A DNA stretch of 64,000 bases from JBBTTE01 sp038064375 (lineage in GTDB: Bacteria > Patescibacteriota > Saccharimonadia > Saccharimonadales > UBA4665). The notes under the pieces were generated by a model, which saw only the letters and a program-made list of their open reading frames with translations, searched no databases and had not been told where the DNA came from. Shown one piece after another: positions 1-7,460 of the stretch; position 1 is the stretch's first letter, and each line of letters starts with the position of its first letter. The DNA lies in NCBI GenBank assembly GCA_038064375.1, contig JBBTTF010000001.1:372001-436000 (forward strand), written 5' to 3'. Both the position numbers and the translations under genes were made by a program.

Positions 1-156
1 CTTCATTCGAATAATGATCCATATGTATCGATTGCAAACGGTGAACAATTGGCTCAAAAACTCGGAGTTGACCTCACGCTTATTCCGCAAGCCGGACATC
101 TAAATGCAGAAAGCGGTTATCTGGAACTACAGCCCATACTCGATATAATCTTATAG
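1..156 (+). CDS. C-terminal fragment of RBBP9/YdeN-type serine hydrolase (alpha/beta hydrolase)
   Basis: The reading frame is open from the first base of the window and ends with TAG at 154-156, giving the last 51 residues of a protein whose start lies outside. The visible part has an N-D-P-Y-V segment followed by E-Q-L-A-Q-K-L-G and then a P-Q-A-G-H-L-N-A-E-S-G block. In the RBBP9/YdeN hydrolase family the Asp and His of these two segments complete the catalytic triad and the A-G-H-x-N-A-E-S-G block is typical. The nucleophile serine would be upstream and cannot be checked. The substrate is unknown. Confidence 0.7.
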   Translation, partial: LHSNNDPYVSIANGEQLAQKLGVDLTLIPQAGHLNAESGYLELQPILDIIL

Positions 157-211
157 AAGTGACTGATACGCAAAAACAGCTAGTCGAACACCGTAGGTGA
201 TAAAAAGCACA

Positions 212-240
212 TTGACACCCTGTGGTGTCGAGCCTAGACT
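212..240 (+). promoter_or_regulatory. Sigma70-type promoter of the 265-525 gene
   Basis: A perfect -35 box TTGACA (212-217), a 17 bp spacer and -10 box TAGACT (235-240) lie just upstream of the 86-residue protein. Transcription would start near 247, leaving a leader of about 18 nt with a weak AGG before the ATG at 265. Confidence 0.75.
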
Positions 241-264
241 GCACTTGTAATAGGCATAACCAAA

Positions 265-525
265 ATGGCAAACAAAAACATCGGTGCTTACGAAAGATTC
301 CAAGAAGGTGTGGCTAAGTTTGGTCCTGCGGGGATGGGCTTTCTAGCCGGCGTTGCCATTGAGGGCCCTAAGTGGTTGGCAGATGAGGCACAAGAAAAGT
401 TAGCGTTGGCCAAGCAGCGGCTTAGTCATGAGGACAAAGCACCAACTGCTATTGGTAGCGTGGTTCCCTTGACGGCAGTTAGGCGTGTTGGCAACTCAGC
501 TGTTGAGCACCAGAGGGCTGCCTAA
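265..525 (+). CDS. Hypothetical protein, 86 aa
   Basis: I do not recognise this protein. It is 86 residues long, with a glycine-rich hydrophobic stretch at about residues 20-33 (G-P-A-G-M-G-F-L-A-G-V-A) that is too short and interrupted for a confident membrane span. A charged Glu/Lys/Gln-rich helix-like part follows at about 38-57. There is no signal peptide and no cysteine. A strong promoter directly upstream supports it as a real, separately expressed gene. It stands alone: the gene before it ends at 156 and the next one converges from the other strand, ending at 540. Confidence 0.6.
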   Translation: MANKNIGAYERFQEGVAKFGPAGMGFLAGVAIEGPKWLADEAQEKLALAKQRLSHEDKAPTAIGSVVPLTAVRRVGNSAVEHQRAA

Positions 526-539
526 TCTAACCTGAAGGC

Positions 540-1589
540 TTATTTAGCTATAAGGTCGATCTCGGCAGTGGCTATGTCCAGCTTGCCTTCGATCTGTCTC
601 TGAAGCTGGAAGATGGCCGTATCCTCAGAAGTGCTAGGGTTGCCATCGACACGAGTCATTAACTCAAAGTAGCCGGCGCCAACACCGTTATGATCAGAAC
701 AGTTGCCATAGACGGCAAGCTTGCCAAGTGGTGCAGAGTGCAAGTCTTTTGCTACTTGTACTTCGATCTCGTCAACTTCGCCGTCGTTAGTGACCTTTAG
801 GATGGCTGGTTCACCGATTTTTAGATCATCAAGGCGTGATATGTCGTTGAGTTCGCCACGAACATTGCCAAACTTGTCGACGTAAGCAATGTGTCCAGAA
901 CGCTTATCGGTTGGAATAACATCAGGGTGGTCGCCATCTTGCTTGGCCGCAATTAGTGCTTCACGATCATCGTATTGAAAGACAGGCACCAAGTGATCAG
1001 GATGTTGACGAGTGCGTACTACTCTTGCGGAGCGGAATTGCTCGTGATCGCCATCAAACTCTGGGTGTCCCTCTGTAGGTATTCGGTAAAGTGCTGTTAT
1101 ACGGTTGCGGGACTCCAGTCCGCTTAAGAACTTGAGCGGGGTAGTGTAGATCTCTAGTCCGGACTCAGTGACAGCTAGAAAGAAGTCGGAGCCGTTGTGG
1201 TTATCAGCTGTGTTTTCTTCGTCACGAGGAGCGTAGTTAGCCAGTGCTAAGAGAGATTGTTTGTGATCGTCGCTCTCTCTGAATATGTCGGGTTGCGACG
1301 TCGGAAGAGTACGGTCGTTTTGGGCAATCAAAAGGTCATCAACTAGCACCAATCCGTAGTTAGCAAGCCATGGTCGATAGCCGATCGGTACCTTCTCGAT
1401 ACCTGTCAGGCCGCCGCTTTCGGCATCGACTGTCAGGCTAGAGTCAAAGTCGGTCTTGCGCCACCACATATCTTCTTGGAGGTCGACAACTTCTGGAAAT
1501 ACGTCATTAAAGTGAATTTGAGCAGCGACTTCGCTACTGAGTATCTGGCTGGTTCTGGCGCTTATTGCTTCTTGTTGTCCTACACTCAT
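540..1589 (-). CDS. Hypothetical protein, possible degenerate SAM-hydroxide adenosyltransferase (DUF62) fold
   Basis: This is an acidic cytoplasmic protein of 349 residues with no membrane segment. Two regions recall the SAM hydroxide adenosyltransferase (DUF62) family: F-F-L-A-V-T-E-S-G-L-E-I in the middle resembles the family's P-D-N-G-L block, and Y-V-D-K-F-G-N-V-R near residue 240 resembles the I-D-x-F-G-N block that opens the C-terminal beta domain. The catalytic F-H-G-R-D motif would align with Q-F-R-S-A-R, so the active site looks altered or lost. The N-terminal 70 residues match nothing I know. The start at 1589 is supported by a purine-rich AAGGGAGACGGA directly before the ATG. The family assignment is tentative. 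Confidence 0.55.
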   Translation of the reverse strand: MSVGQQEAISARTSQILSSEVAAQIHFNDVFPEVVDLQEDMWWRKTDFDSSLTVDAESGGLTGIEKVPIGYRPWLANYGLVLVDDLLIAQNDRTLPTSQPDIFRESDDHKQSLLALANYAPRDEENTADNHNGSDFFLAVTESGLEIYTTPLKFLSGLESRNRITALYRIPTEGHPEFDGDHEQFRSARVVRTRQHPDHLVPVFQYDDREALIAAKQDGDHPDVIPTDKRSGHIAYVDKFGNVRGELNDISRLDDLKIGEPAILKVTNDGEVDEIEVQVAKDLHSAPLGKLAVYGNCSDHNGVGAGYFELMTRVDGNPSTSEDTAIFQLQRQIEGKLDIATAEIDLIAK

Positions 1590-1633
1590 TCCGTCTCCCT
1601 TGAAATGCTTATGGCATATCTTCTAAATTAAAA

Positions 1634-1650
1634 GTCGGCCCCAGGCCGAC
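1634..1650 (-). terminator. Hairpin terminator after the DNA methyltransferase
   Basis: A perfect 7 bp stem, GTCGGCC / GGCCGAC with a 3 nt loop, sits between the methyltransferase stop (1688) and the next start (1589). Read on the minus strand it is followed directly by TTTTAATTT, as expected for an intrinsic terminator. On the plus strand a weaker T-rich run follows. Confidence 0.7.
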
Positions 1651-1687
1651 GAGCTTAGTTTTATTGTACTCCACCACTGGTAGAGTG

Positions 1688-2413
1688 TCAATTTTTGTGG
1701 TCTTCTAGGCGGCGCTTGGCAATCTCCATGTAGGGCTGCCCAATCTCAATACCAATGTATTTTCGTCCTAGCTTTTTTGCCACTAGTGCAGTCGTGCCGG
1801 TGCCAAGGAACGGGTCCAAAACGATGTCGCCCTTGCTGCTAAAGTTTTTGATAATCTTAGTCACAAGTTCTTCGGGGAATACCGCCCCGTGACTAGCATC
1901 GATTTTTTTGCCTCTTTTGATTTGCCAAAGATTCTCTAGAGTACCGCGCTTAAATTTGGCCTGCGAGAAGTATCGGCTAATTGCGTTCTTCCTATCAAAA
2001 ACCAATATGACCTCGTATCGGCTATTCATTACACCTTTGCCAATCGCTGGCTGGGCGTTCATCTTATCCCAAATTATTACTTCTTTGAGCTGCTTAGAAA
2101 AGTGCCCGATTAGATCGAACAATGCCACCTTGTTGCCAGTCAAGAACTGAACATTGTAGAAGACCAATGGGGATACTCTTAGGAGTTCGGTAATCACGTC
2201 ACGGTTGAACTCGTAGTACTTTTCCATCGGAAGGTTGTCCGGAAAGCCTTCGTACTTGGTAGAAAGTTCTTTTACGATCTGGCGACTAGTATATTCGCCG
2301 TTCCTGATTCGCAGGTTCATGTTGTAGGGAGGTGATGTGATGGTTAGGTCAACGCAGTCGTCGCCCATAGACCTTAGCTCAGTAAGGCAATCACCCAGTA
2401 TAAGATCATTCAT
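1688..2413 (-). CDS. Beta-class DNA methyltransferase, orphan (N4-cytosine or N6-adenine)
   Basis: This enzyme transfers a methyl group from SAM to a DNA base. Motif IV (T-S-P-P-Y-N, residues ~27-32) comes before motif I (D-P-F-L-G-T-G-T-T, near residue 200), the order of beta-class enzymes. The S-P-P-Y form is most frequent in N4-cytosine methyltransferases, but some N6-adenine enzymes share it. At 241 residues it is compact, with only a short central region to act as target recognition domain. No restriction endonuclease gene is adjacent, so it looks like an orphan enzyme used for marking or regulation. A TAAAAT box ends 8 nt before the ATG, which suggests a leaderless transcript. Confidence 0.9.
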   Translation of the reverse strand: MNDLILGDCLTELRSMGDDCVDLTITSPPYNMNLRIRNGEYTSRQIVKELSTKYEGFPDNLPMEKYYEFNRDVITELLRVSPLVFYNVQFLTGNKVALFDLIGHFSKQLKEVIIWDKMNAQPAIGKGVMNSRYEVILVFDRKNAISRYFSQAKFKRGTLENLWQIKRGKKIDASHGAVFPEELVTKIIKNFSSKGDIVLDPFLGTGTTALVAKKLGRKYIGIEIGQPYMEIAKRRLEDHKN

Positions 2414-2447
2414 TGTTACCCATTTTACAGATATTAAGTTTGTCTTG

Positions 2448-3275
2448 CTAGATTTTTGTGCCGTGCGTGTCTAAAAAGGTGCCGAAAGCAGTCATTAAGT
2501 CTTGCAGAGCCCGTGATGGCGGGCCGTAATCTTGGCCGTTGATGGAGCTTATCGGCATGATCTTGGATGATGTGCTGGTTAGGAAGATGTCGTCGTAGTC
2601 TGCTAGGTCTTCTAGCTTTAGGTTTTGCTGTTGTATCTCGAAGCCGTTTTGTTTGGCAACTTTTAGGACGTTATCTCTGGTGACACCTAGCAATATATCT
2701 TCTTCTTTTGGCGAGATGATCGTCTTGTCTTTGATAGCGAAGAAGTTGGTGCGGGTGCCTTCTGTTATGAATCCTTGGCGGTTGATCAATAGTGCGTCGT
2801 AGGCGCCAACTTTGGCCGCCTCACGGTAGGCGAGGTAACTAGATAACATGTTAAGGGTTTTAGCGTGGGGGAACTCGCGCTCGTATTGGTAGGTGGTGCA
2901 GCTGGCGCCTTGCTTGTAGAGCTTGCGGTCCGGGAAGAGGGGATTGAGGCACAATATATCTATGGTTGCTTGGTCGCTTGTGCGTCCGCCTATAAGTAAT
3001 ATTTTGAGATTGCAGGTTTCGGCTTGGTTTTTGTCTAGCAAGGCTTTGATGCTGGTCTCGATGGAGTTGGTTGTGAAGGCGTGTTCTAGGCCGATGATTT
3101 TGGCCGATTCCATTAGCCTTTGGCAATGCTCTTGCAGGAAGAAGATTGTGCCTTTGCTGACGCGGATTGATTCGTAGACACCGAAGCCGTAGGAATATTC
3201 GACACGACTGAGCGGGGTGTTTGCTTGGTCTATCGGGAGCAGCTCGCCGTTATGTGAAAAGAATTTATAGCTCAT
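2448..3275 (-). CDS. pabC: Fold-type IV PLP enzyme: aminodeoxychorismate lyase or branched-chain aminotransferase
   Basis: This 275-residue protein has the landmarks of fold-type IV PLP enzymes: S-R-V-E-Y-S-Y-G-F-G-V-Y-E-S at the N-terminus, a lysine in H-A-K-T-L-N-M-L as candidate Schiff-base residue, and the cofactor-binding E-G-T-R-T-N-F-F block. The family includes 4-amino-4-deoxychorismate lyase (PabC), branched-chain aminotransferase (IlvE) and D-amino-acid aminotransferase, which short motifs do not separate well. PabA and PabB homologues are encoded about 27 kb away, so a role as PabC, making p-aminobenzoate, is the simplest reading. AAGGA lies 4 nt before the ATG. The methyltransferase gene follows after a 34 nt gap. 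Confidence 0.8.
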   Translation of the reverse strand: MSYKFFSHNGELLPIDQANTPLSRVEYSYGFGVYESIRVSKGTIFFLQEHCQRLMESAKIIGLEHAFTTNSIETSIKALLDKNQAETCNLKILLIGGRTSDQATIDILCLNPLFPDRKLYKQGASCTTYQYEREFPHAKTLNMLSSYLAYREAAKVGAYDALLINRQGFITEGTRTNFFAIKDKTIISPKEEDILLGVTRDNVLKVAKQNGFEIQQQNLKLEDLADYDDIFLTSTSSKIMPISSINGQDYGPPSRALQDLMTAFGTFLDTHGTKI

Positions 3276-3322
3276 TAGTCCTTATATAATACCTCGTTCT
3301 TCGGTTAGAGGAGACCATAGGC

Positions 3323-3328
3323 TATAAT
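3323..3328 (+). promoter_or_regulatory. -10 box of the tRNA-Cys/tRNA-Leu transcript
   Basis: A consensus TATAAT (3323-3328) lies 15 nt before the tRNA-Cys, with a weak TTCGGT 17 bp further upstream. It would start the transcript near 3335 and serve both tRNAs. Confidence 0.6.
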
Positions 3329-3343
3329 AGCCCTGTTATATAT

Positions 3344-3417
3344 GGCGCCTTGGCGGAGCGGTTACGCAGAGGTCTGCAAAACCTTTTAGGCCAGTTCGAC
3401 TCTGGTAGGCGCCTCCA
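3344..3417 (+). tRNA. tRNA-Cys (GCA)
   Basis: The acceptor stem pairs GGCGCCT (3344-3350) with AGGCGCC (3407-3413), followed by the discriminator T and an encoded CCA (3415-3417). The anticodon stem GAGGT/ACCTT encloses loop CTGCAAA with anticodon GCA at 3376-3378. The T arm carries GTTCGA. All cloverleaf parts are present in 74 nt. Confidence 0.95.
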
Positions 3418-3440
3418 TATAGTTAACAATTTGGGTTCGT

Positions 3441-3527
3441 GCGCAGGTGGTGGAATTGGTATACACGAGGGACTTAAAATCCCTTGCCTTCACGGGCTTG
3501 CGGGTTCGATTCCCGCCCTGCGCACCA
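3441..3527 (+). tRNA. tRNA-Leu (UAA)
   Basis: This is a class II tRNA with a long variable arm. The acceptor stem pairs GCGCAGG (3441-3447) with CCTGCGC (3517-3523), then A and an encoded CCA (3525-3527). The anticodon stem AGGGA/TCCCT encloses CTTAAAA with anticodon TAA at 3475-3477. It starts 23 nt after tRNA-Cys and is probably cut from the same precursor. A leucyl-tRNA synthetase is encoded in the same window. Confidence 0.95.
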
Positions 3528-3592
3528 TCTTTGAACCATTCCCGCATTATTGTTTTTGCCGCTTCGTTAGTAATTTTTGCCATCAGCCATAA

Positions 3593-3613
3593 ACAGGCCA
3601 ATTATTGGCCTGT
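3593..3613 (+). terminator. Strong hairpin after the tRNA pair
   Basis: A perfect 9 bp stem, ACAGGCCAA / TTGGCCTGT with loop TTA, lies 65 nt after tRNA-Leu. No T run follows on the plus strand (GACAAAAAAC follows), so it is not a textbook intrinsic terminator; it may be a transcript end or a processing site. Confidence 0.45.
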
Positions 3614-3646
3614 GACAAAAAACACAAACCAAACCCCGAATTCTCT

Positions 3647-3675
3647 TTGAGATTATTACTATGCTTATGTATAAT
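3647..3675 (+). promoter_or_regulatory. Promoter of the 3724-5193 gene
   Basis: A -35 box TTGAGA (3647-3652), a 17 bp spacer and a consensus -10 box TATAAT (3670-3675). The predicted start near 3682 leaves a leader of about 40 nt. Confidence 0.75.
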
Positions 3676-3723
3676 CATGCTTAAGATACGCTTAATAATC
3701 CTCTAACAGATAGGCCATTTGAC

Positions 3724-5193
3724 ATGCAGCCACAAGATACTAACCCAACCGAACCTCAGACCACACCAACCACAGCAGAACCGACACCCCAAGTTGTTGT
3801 CGGTGGCCAGCAGCCATCAGCTGTCGGCTCCTCAAGCCCAGAACCTACTCCAACAACCGATGCTGGATCTGGCGCAGGTAGCTCGTCCAAGAGCACAATA
3901 GTTGCTGGCGGCGGCAACAATTCACGCAAAAAGCTCATTGCCTTGGGCGCGGTTTTGGTATTAGCGATAGCTTTGCCGGCTGCATTTTACTTTGGTTACT
4001 ACAAAAATCCTTCGGTTATGCTCGGCCAATCGATGATCAATACAGGTAAGGGTTATGACAAGCTTGTAAGTTATGTTGATGAACAGGCGTCGGCCAAGCA
4101 AAAGTCTGTATCTATAGACGGCAGTTTTTCGATGAAGTCATCTGGCTCTTTGGTTGACGGTAAGATCTCAACTACAGGTGACGATAAGAATCTTGAGGCG
4201 ACCTTTGATGTAGGCGCTGCGGGTGTTAGGGTAAACGGCGAAGTTCGTGCCATTGCTGCCGCCAATTCTACGTACCCTGACATATACCTTAAGGCCAGTG
4301 GTATCAAAGGACTGGGCGCTCTAACCGGCTCAGCAGAGCTCGGGGCTGTTGTTGATGGCTTGGACGGCAAATGGATAGCGATCGACCACACTTTGACCAC
4401 TAGCCTAGTGCCAGTAACTACCCAGAGCTCTACCGACAAGGCAGTACCTACCAAAGAACAGATTCTCGATGAGGCACGTGCCTTCGGAACAGTTAACCAG
4501 CAATACGTTTTTACAAATGACCAAGACAAATCCATAGCTAAGATCGCGAAGAAAATTGGGGCTGAAACGGTTGATGGACACAAGACTTACCACTACCAAA
4601 TGACTTTGGATAAGGCTAACGTCAAGGCATATATAGCAGCCCAACAAGCGGCACTTAAGAGTAGTAAGCTCAACGCTTGGATCAAGGACAATGACTACCA
4701 ATCTAGCGTTGAAGCAGGCTTCAAGAGTGCTATTAAGGCAGCCGATGAAATCGACAGCAAAGATACCTTCGATCTATGGATAGACACCGAGTCGCGCTTG
4801 CTTTACAAAGTGCGCTTACCTGAAGACACCAACTCCGCAACTAACTACATTGATTTTGGCCTAGGCTACAAGGGTGGCTCTGACTACCCACTCTTCATTG
4901 CAGCAAGTACAAAAGAGGGCAACACAGACACCAAAGGTTCAGTAAATGCCGTCCTACACACTGACACTAACAAAGTTGATTTCAAGTTTGCACTTACGAC
5001 TACGGGTGACGATGCTGTAGATGCGTCCGCCAAGCTTACCTACAAGCCTTCTAACGAAGCAATTAAGGTGACTGCACCAGCAGGAGCTATTCCAGCAACC
5101 CAGATCATTGAACAACTTGGTCTGACGCCACTACTGGCTGCCTATGCACAACAGGCACAGAGTGCGGCTGCAGCGGCAAAAGCCTCGAACTAA
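3724..5193 (+). CDS. Membrane-anchored extracytoplasmic protein, unknown family
   Basis: The 489-residue protein has a Pro/Thr/Gln-rich cytoplasmic head (residues 1-55), a short basic patch (S-R-K-K), one transmembrane helix at about residues 70-92, and a large extracytoplasmic domain. The outer domain has alternating beta-rich segments such as S-I-D-G-S-F-S-M-K-S, recalling lipoprotein-like carriers (LolA/LppX style), but I cannot name a family. The C-terminus is Ala/Gln-rich. The same head-plus-single-helix plan recurs in the 9943-10764 protein. Its own promoter drives it, and the next gene has a separate -10 box. Confidence 0.75.
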   Translation: MQPQDTNPTEPQTTPTTAEPTPQVVVGGQQPSAVGSSSPEPTPTTDAGSGAGSSSKSTIVAGGGNNSRKKLIALGAVLVLAIALPAAFYFGYYKNPSVMLGQSMINTGKGYDKLVSYVDEQASAKQKSVSIDGSFSMKSSGSLVDGKISTTGDDKNLEATFDVGAAGVRVNGEVRAIAAANSTYPDIYLKASGIKGLGALTGSAELGAVVDGLDGKWIAIDHTLTTSLVPVTTQSSTDKAVPTKEQILDEARAFGTVNQQYVFTNDQDKSIAKIAKKIGAETVDGHKTYHYQMTLDKANVKAYIAAQQAALKSSKLNAWIKDNDYQSSVEAGFKSAIKAADEIDSKDTFDLWIDTESRLLYKVRLPEDTNSATNYIDFGLGYKGGSDYPLFIAASTKEGNTDTKGSVNAVLHTDTNKVDFKFALTTTGDDAVDASAKLTYKPSNEAIKVTAPAGAIPATQIIEQLGLTPLLAAYAQQAQSAAAAAKASN

Positions 5194-5236
5194 TTGCCAA
5201 TTCGTCATCGGCCCAACATGAACGTATAATGTGTTT

Positions 5237-5986
5237 ATGCAAATCATAGTCGACGATCTGCTCATAAACTATCAGCTTAGCGGCAAGGGCAAGCTAGTCT
5301 TGTTGCTGCACGGTTGGGGCGATAGCTCCAAAGGCGTAGCAATTCTTAATGGTCAGTTAAGCAAGCAGTATCGTGTTTTGTCAGTTGATCTTCCGGGTTT
5401 TGGAGCCTCGCAGGCGCCCAAGTCAGTCTGGGACCTCGACAATTACTCAACGTTCCTCAGTAACCTCCTTGCAAAATTAGAGTTGTCTCAGCCATACGCA
5501 GTAATTGGTCACAGTAACGGCGGCGCTCTTGCTATACGTGCTACTTCTCTTGGCAGCCTAAAGCCAGATAAGCTGGTATTGCTAGCCGCTTCTGGCATAC
5601 GAAGTGGTCAGCAGTCTAAGCGACTCCTTCTAAAAGTACTGGCCAAGACTGGGAATGTTGCGACGCTTTGGATGCCAGAACGCTATCGCAAAGCCTTGCG
5701 CACCAGTCTGTACGGTGCTGCGGGTTCGGATATGTTGGTTGCGCCGCAGCTCGAAGAGACTTTTAAGAAGACCGTTCGTCAAGATGTTCAGGCAGATGCC
5801 GCAAAACTACAAGTACCTACCTTATTGATATATGGCGAAGACGACCGCGCCGTGCCGCTTGCCGACGGCAAAAAATATAACGAACTTATCAAAAATTCGG
5901 AACTCAAAATATTAGATGCTGAGCATTTTGTTCATCTTGACCAGCCGGACGAAGTTCTCCAGTCAATACAGGAGTTCCTCAAATGA
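5237..5986 (+). CDS. Alpha/beta hydrolase
   Basis: This 249-residue alpha/beta hydrolase has the oxyanion-hole H-G-W-G-D segment near residue 28, the nucleophile elbow G-H-S-N-G-G near residue 95, a late D-D-R-A-V acid segment and a C-terminal A-E-H-F-V-H-L-D histidine. The substrate is not evident; carboxylesterase or C-C hydrolase members look like this. I prefer the ATG at 5237 to the GTG at 5231 because a consensus TATAAT (5225-5230) ends 6 nt before it, predicting a leaderless mRNA. Its TGA overlaps the murF ATG as ATGA, so the two are translationally coupled. Confidence 0.85.
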   Translation: MQIIVDDLLINYQLSGKGKLVLLLHGWGDSSKGVAILNGQLSKQYRVLSVDLPGFGASQAPKSVWDLDNYSTFLSNLLAKLELSQPYAVIGHSNGGALAIRATSLGSLKPDKLVLLAASGIRSGQQSKRLLLKVLAKTGNVATLWMPERYRKALRTSLYGAAGSDMLVAPQLEETFKKTVRQDVQADAAKLQVPTLLIYGEDDRAVPLADGKKYNELIKNSELKILDAEHFVHLDQPDEVLQSIQEFLK

Positions 5987-7422
5987 TCCGCGGCTTTATT
6001 AGCCTATTTTTGCCAAGTTATCCGACAACTTTGGTATACATGCTGCAGGGTAGCGAGTATCAAGTCGGGCCTTATCTGCGTTGGTATTGGCGTACGAAGG
6101 ACTTTGGCAATGTTATGCAGCGCCGCAGTCTTGATCGGACAAAGGCTGCCCGCATGCTCTTGTTATCGATACGTATCGGCATATTGTTGCAGTTAGCAAT
6201 TGGTATATCACTTGTATATCTGGGTGTCTGGCAGGACGTGGTTGGTGCCGCGACTTTTGGACTGGCAGTAATTGTAGCGTATCCGGTGATGTGGGCTCAC
6301 TTGGCAGTTGTGCCACTGCTGCTCGGGCGTTGGCTGGTTAGTGGTCCACGCGAGCAGCAAGCAATTGCATTGTCGCGGAAGATTTTTGCCGAACATAAGG
6401 GTGTCAAAATTGCTGTGGCAGGAAGTTATGGCAAGACAACCATGAAAGAGCTTTTGAAGACCGTTCTAAGTGAAGGCAAGAATGTCGCCGAAACCCCAGC
6501 CAACAAAAACGTCAGTGCGAGCCACGCTTTGTTTGCCAAGAGCCTCAAAGGTGACGAGGACATCCTAATAATAGAATATGGCGAAGGCGCCCCCGGCGAT
6601 GTGGCGCGGTTTGCCGACATTACTCAGCCTACACATGCCGTCATTGCTGGTCTTGCTCCCGCTCACCTAGATCAGTACAAAACCCTTCAGGCTGCTGGTG
6701 AGGATATTTTTGCAGTTGCAGATTACTTGGGCGGCAAGAATGTTTACGTAAATGATGAATCACCAAGCATCAAGCCATTTATACACGAATCTTATGAGGT
6801 ATTTAATGCTTCTGGTGCTCTAGGTTGGAAGACGAGCGATGTCAAAATCGATTTATCGGGCACTAGCTTTACGATCAAAAAAGGCAAGCAGTCACTTAAG
6901 TTGCAGAGTGGTCTAGTTGGTCATCATCAAGTTGGGTTTTTGAGTTTTGTTGCAGCATTTGCGCTAGAGCTGGGGCTCAGCGAGAAGCAGGTTATCGCTG
7001 GAATTGCCAAGACCAAGCCCTTCGAGCACCGCATGCAACCCTACCAGCTTTCTAGTGCATGGGTTGTTGACGATACCTACAATGGCAATCTCGAAGGCAT
7101 CAGAGCAGGTACTGGTCTGCTGGGCGAGCTTAAGGCCAAGCGCAAAATATATGTAACACCAGGACTCGTTGACCAAGGTGAAGAGACCAAGCCCGTTCAC
7201 AAAGAAATGGGCAAGCTGATTGCCGAGGCCAAGCCGGATCTAGTAGTCTTGATGCATAATTCCGTGACAGATTACATAGTCGATGGTCTCAAAAAAGCAC
7301 ACTTCAAAGGTGAGTTGCGCATCGAAACTAACCCTTTGGATTTCTACACCAACCTATCTCATTTTTTGGCTAGTGGCGATCTTGTTGTTATGCAGAACGA
7401 CTGGACCGACAACTACGCCTAG
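5983..7422 (+). CDS. murF: MurF-like Mur ligase with membrane-anchored N-terminus
   Basis: MurF adds D-Ala-D-Ala to the UDP-MurNAc-tripeptide in peptidoglycan synthesis. The Mur ligase core is clear: ATP loop V-A-G-S-Y-G-K-T-T near residue 140, the N-K-N-V-S-A block, I-I-E-Y-G-E-G-A, the A-P-A-H-L-D-Q block and a C-terminal domain with V-D-D-T-Y-N-G-N. The N-terminal ~125 residues differ from classical MurF: instead of the UDP-binding domain they carry two hydrophobic spans (about residues 60-85 and 88-112). It is therefore predicted to be membrane bound. Ddl, which makes the D-Ala-D-Ala substrate, is encoded directly downstream, which supports the MurF assignment over other Mur ligases. Confidence 0.85.
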   Translation: MIRGFISLFLPSYPTTLVYMLQGSEYQVGPYLRWYWRTKDFGNVMQRRSLDRTKAARMLLLSIRIGILLQLAIGISLVYLGVWQDVVGAATFGLAVIVAYPVMWAHLAVVPLLLGRWLVSGPREQQAIALSRKIFAEHKGVKIAVAGSYGKTTMKELLKTVLSEGKNVAETPANKNVSASHALFAKSLKGDEDILIIEYGEGAPGDVARFADITQPTHAVIAGLAPAHLDQYKTLQAAGEDIFAVADYLGGKNVYVNDESPSIKPFIHESYEVFNASGALGWKTSDVKIDLSGTSFTIKKGKQSLKLQSGLVGHHQVGFLSFVAAFALELGLSEKQVIAGIAKTKPFEHRMQPYQLSSAWVVDDTYNGNLEGIRAGTGLLGELKAKRKIYVTPGLVDQGEETKPVHKEMGKLIAEAKPDLVVLMHNSVTDYIVDGLKKAHFKGELRIETNPLDFYTNLSHFLASGDLVVMQNDWTDNYA

Positions 7423-7460
7423 CTGTTGAATGGCAGGGTGTAATTGTATATGCTTATTGT

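Noticed and set aside
3350..3650. Open frames on both strands between 3350 and 3650
   Set aside because: They run through the two tRNA genes and the hairpin; no coding character and no homology-like pattern.
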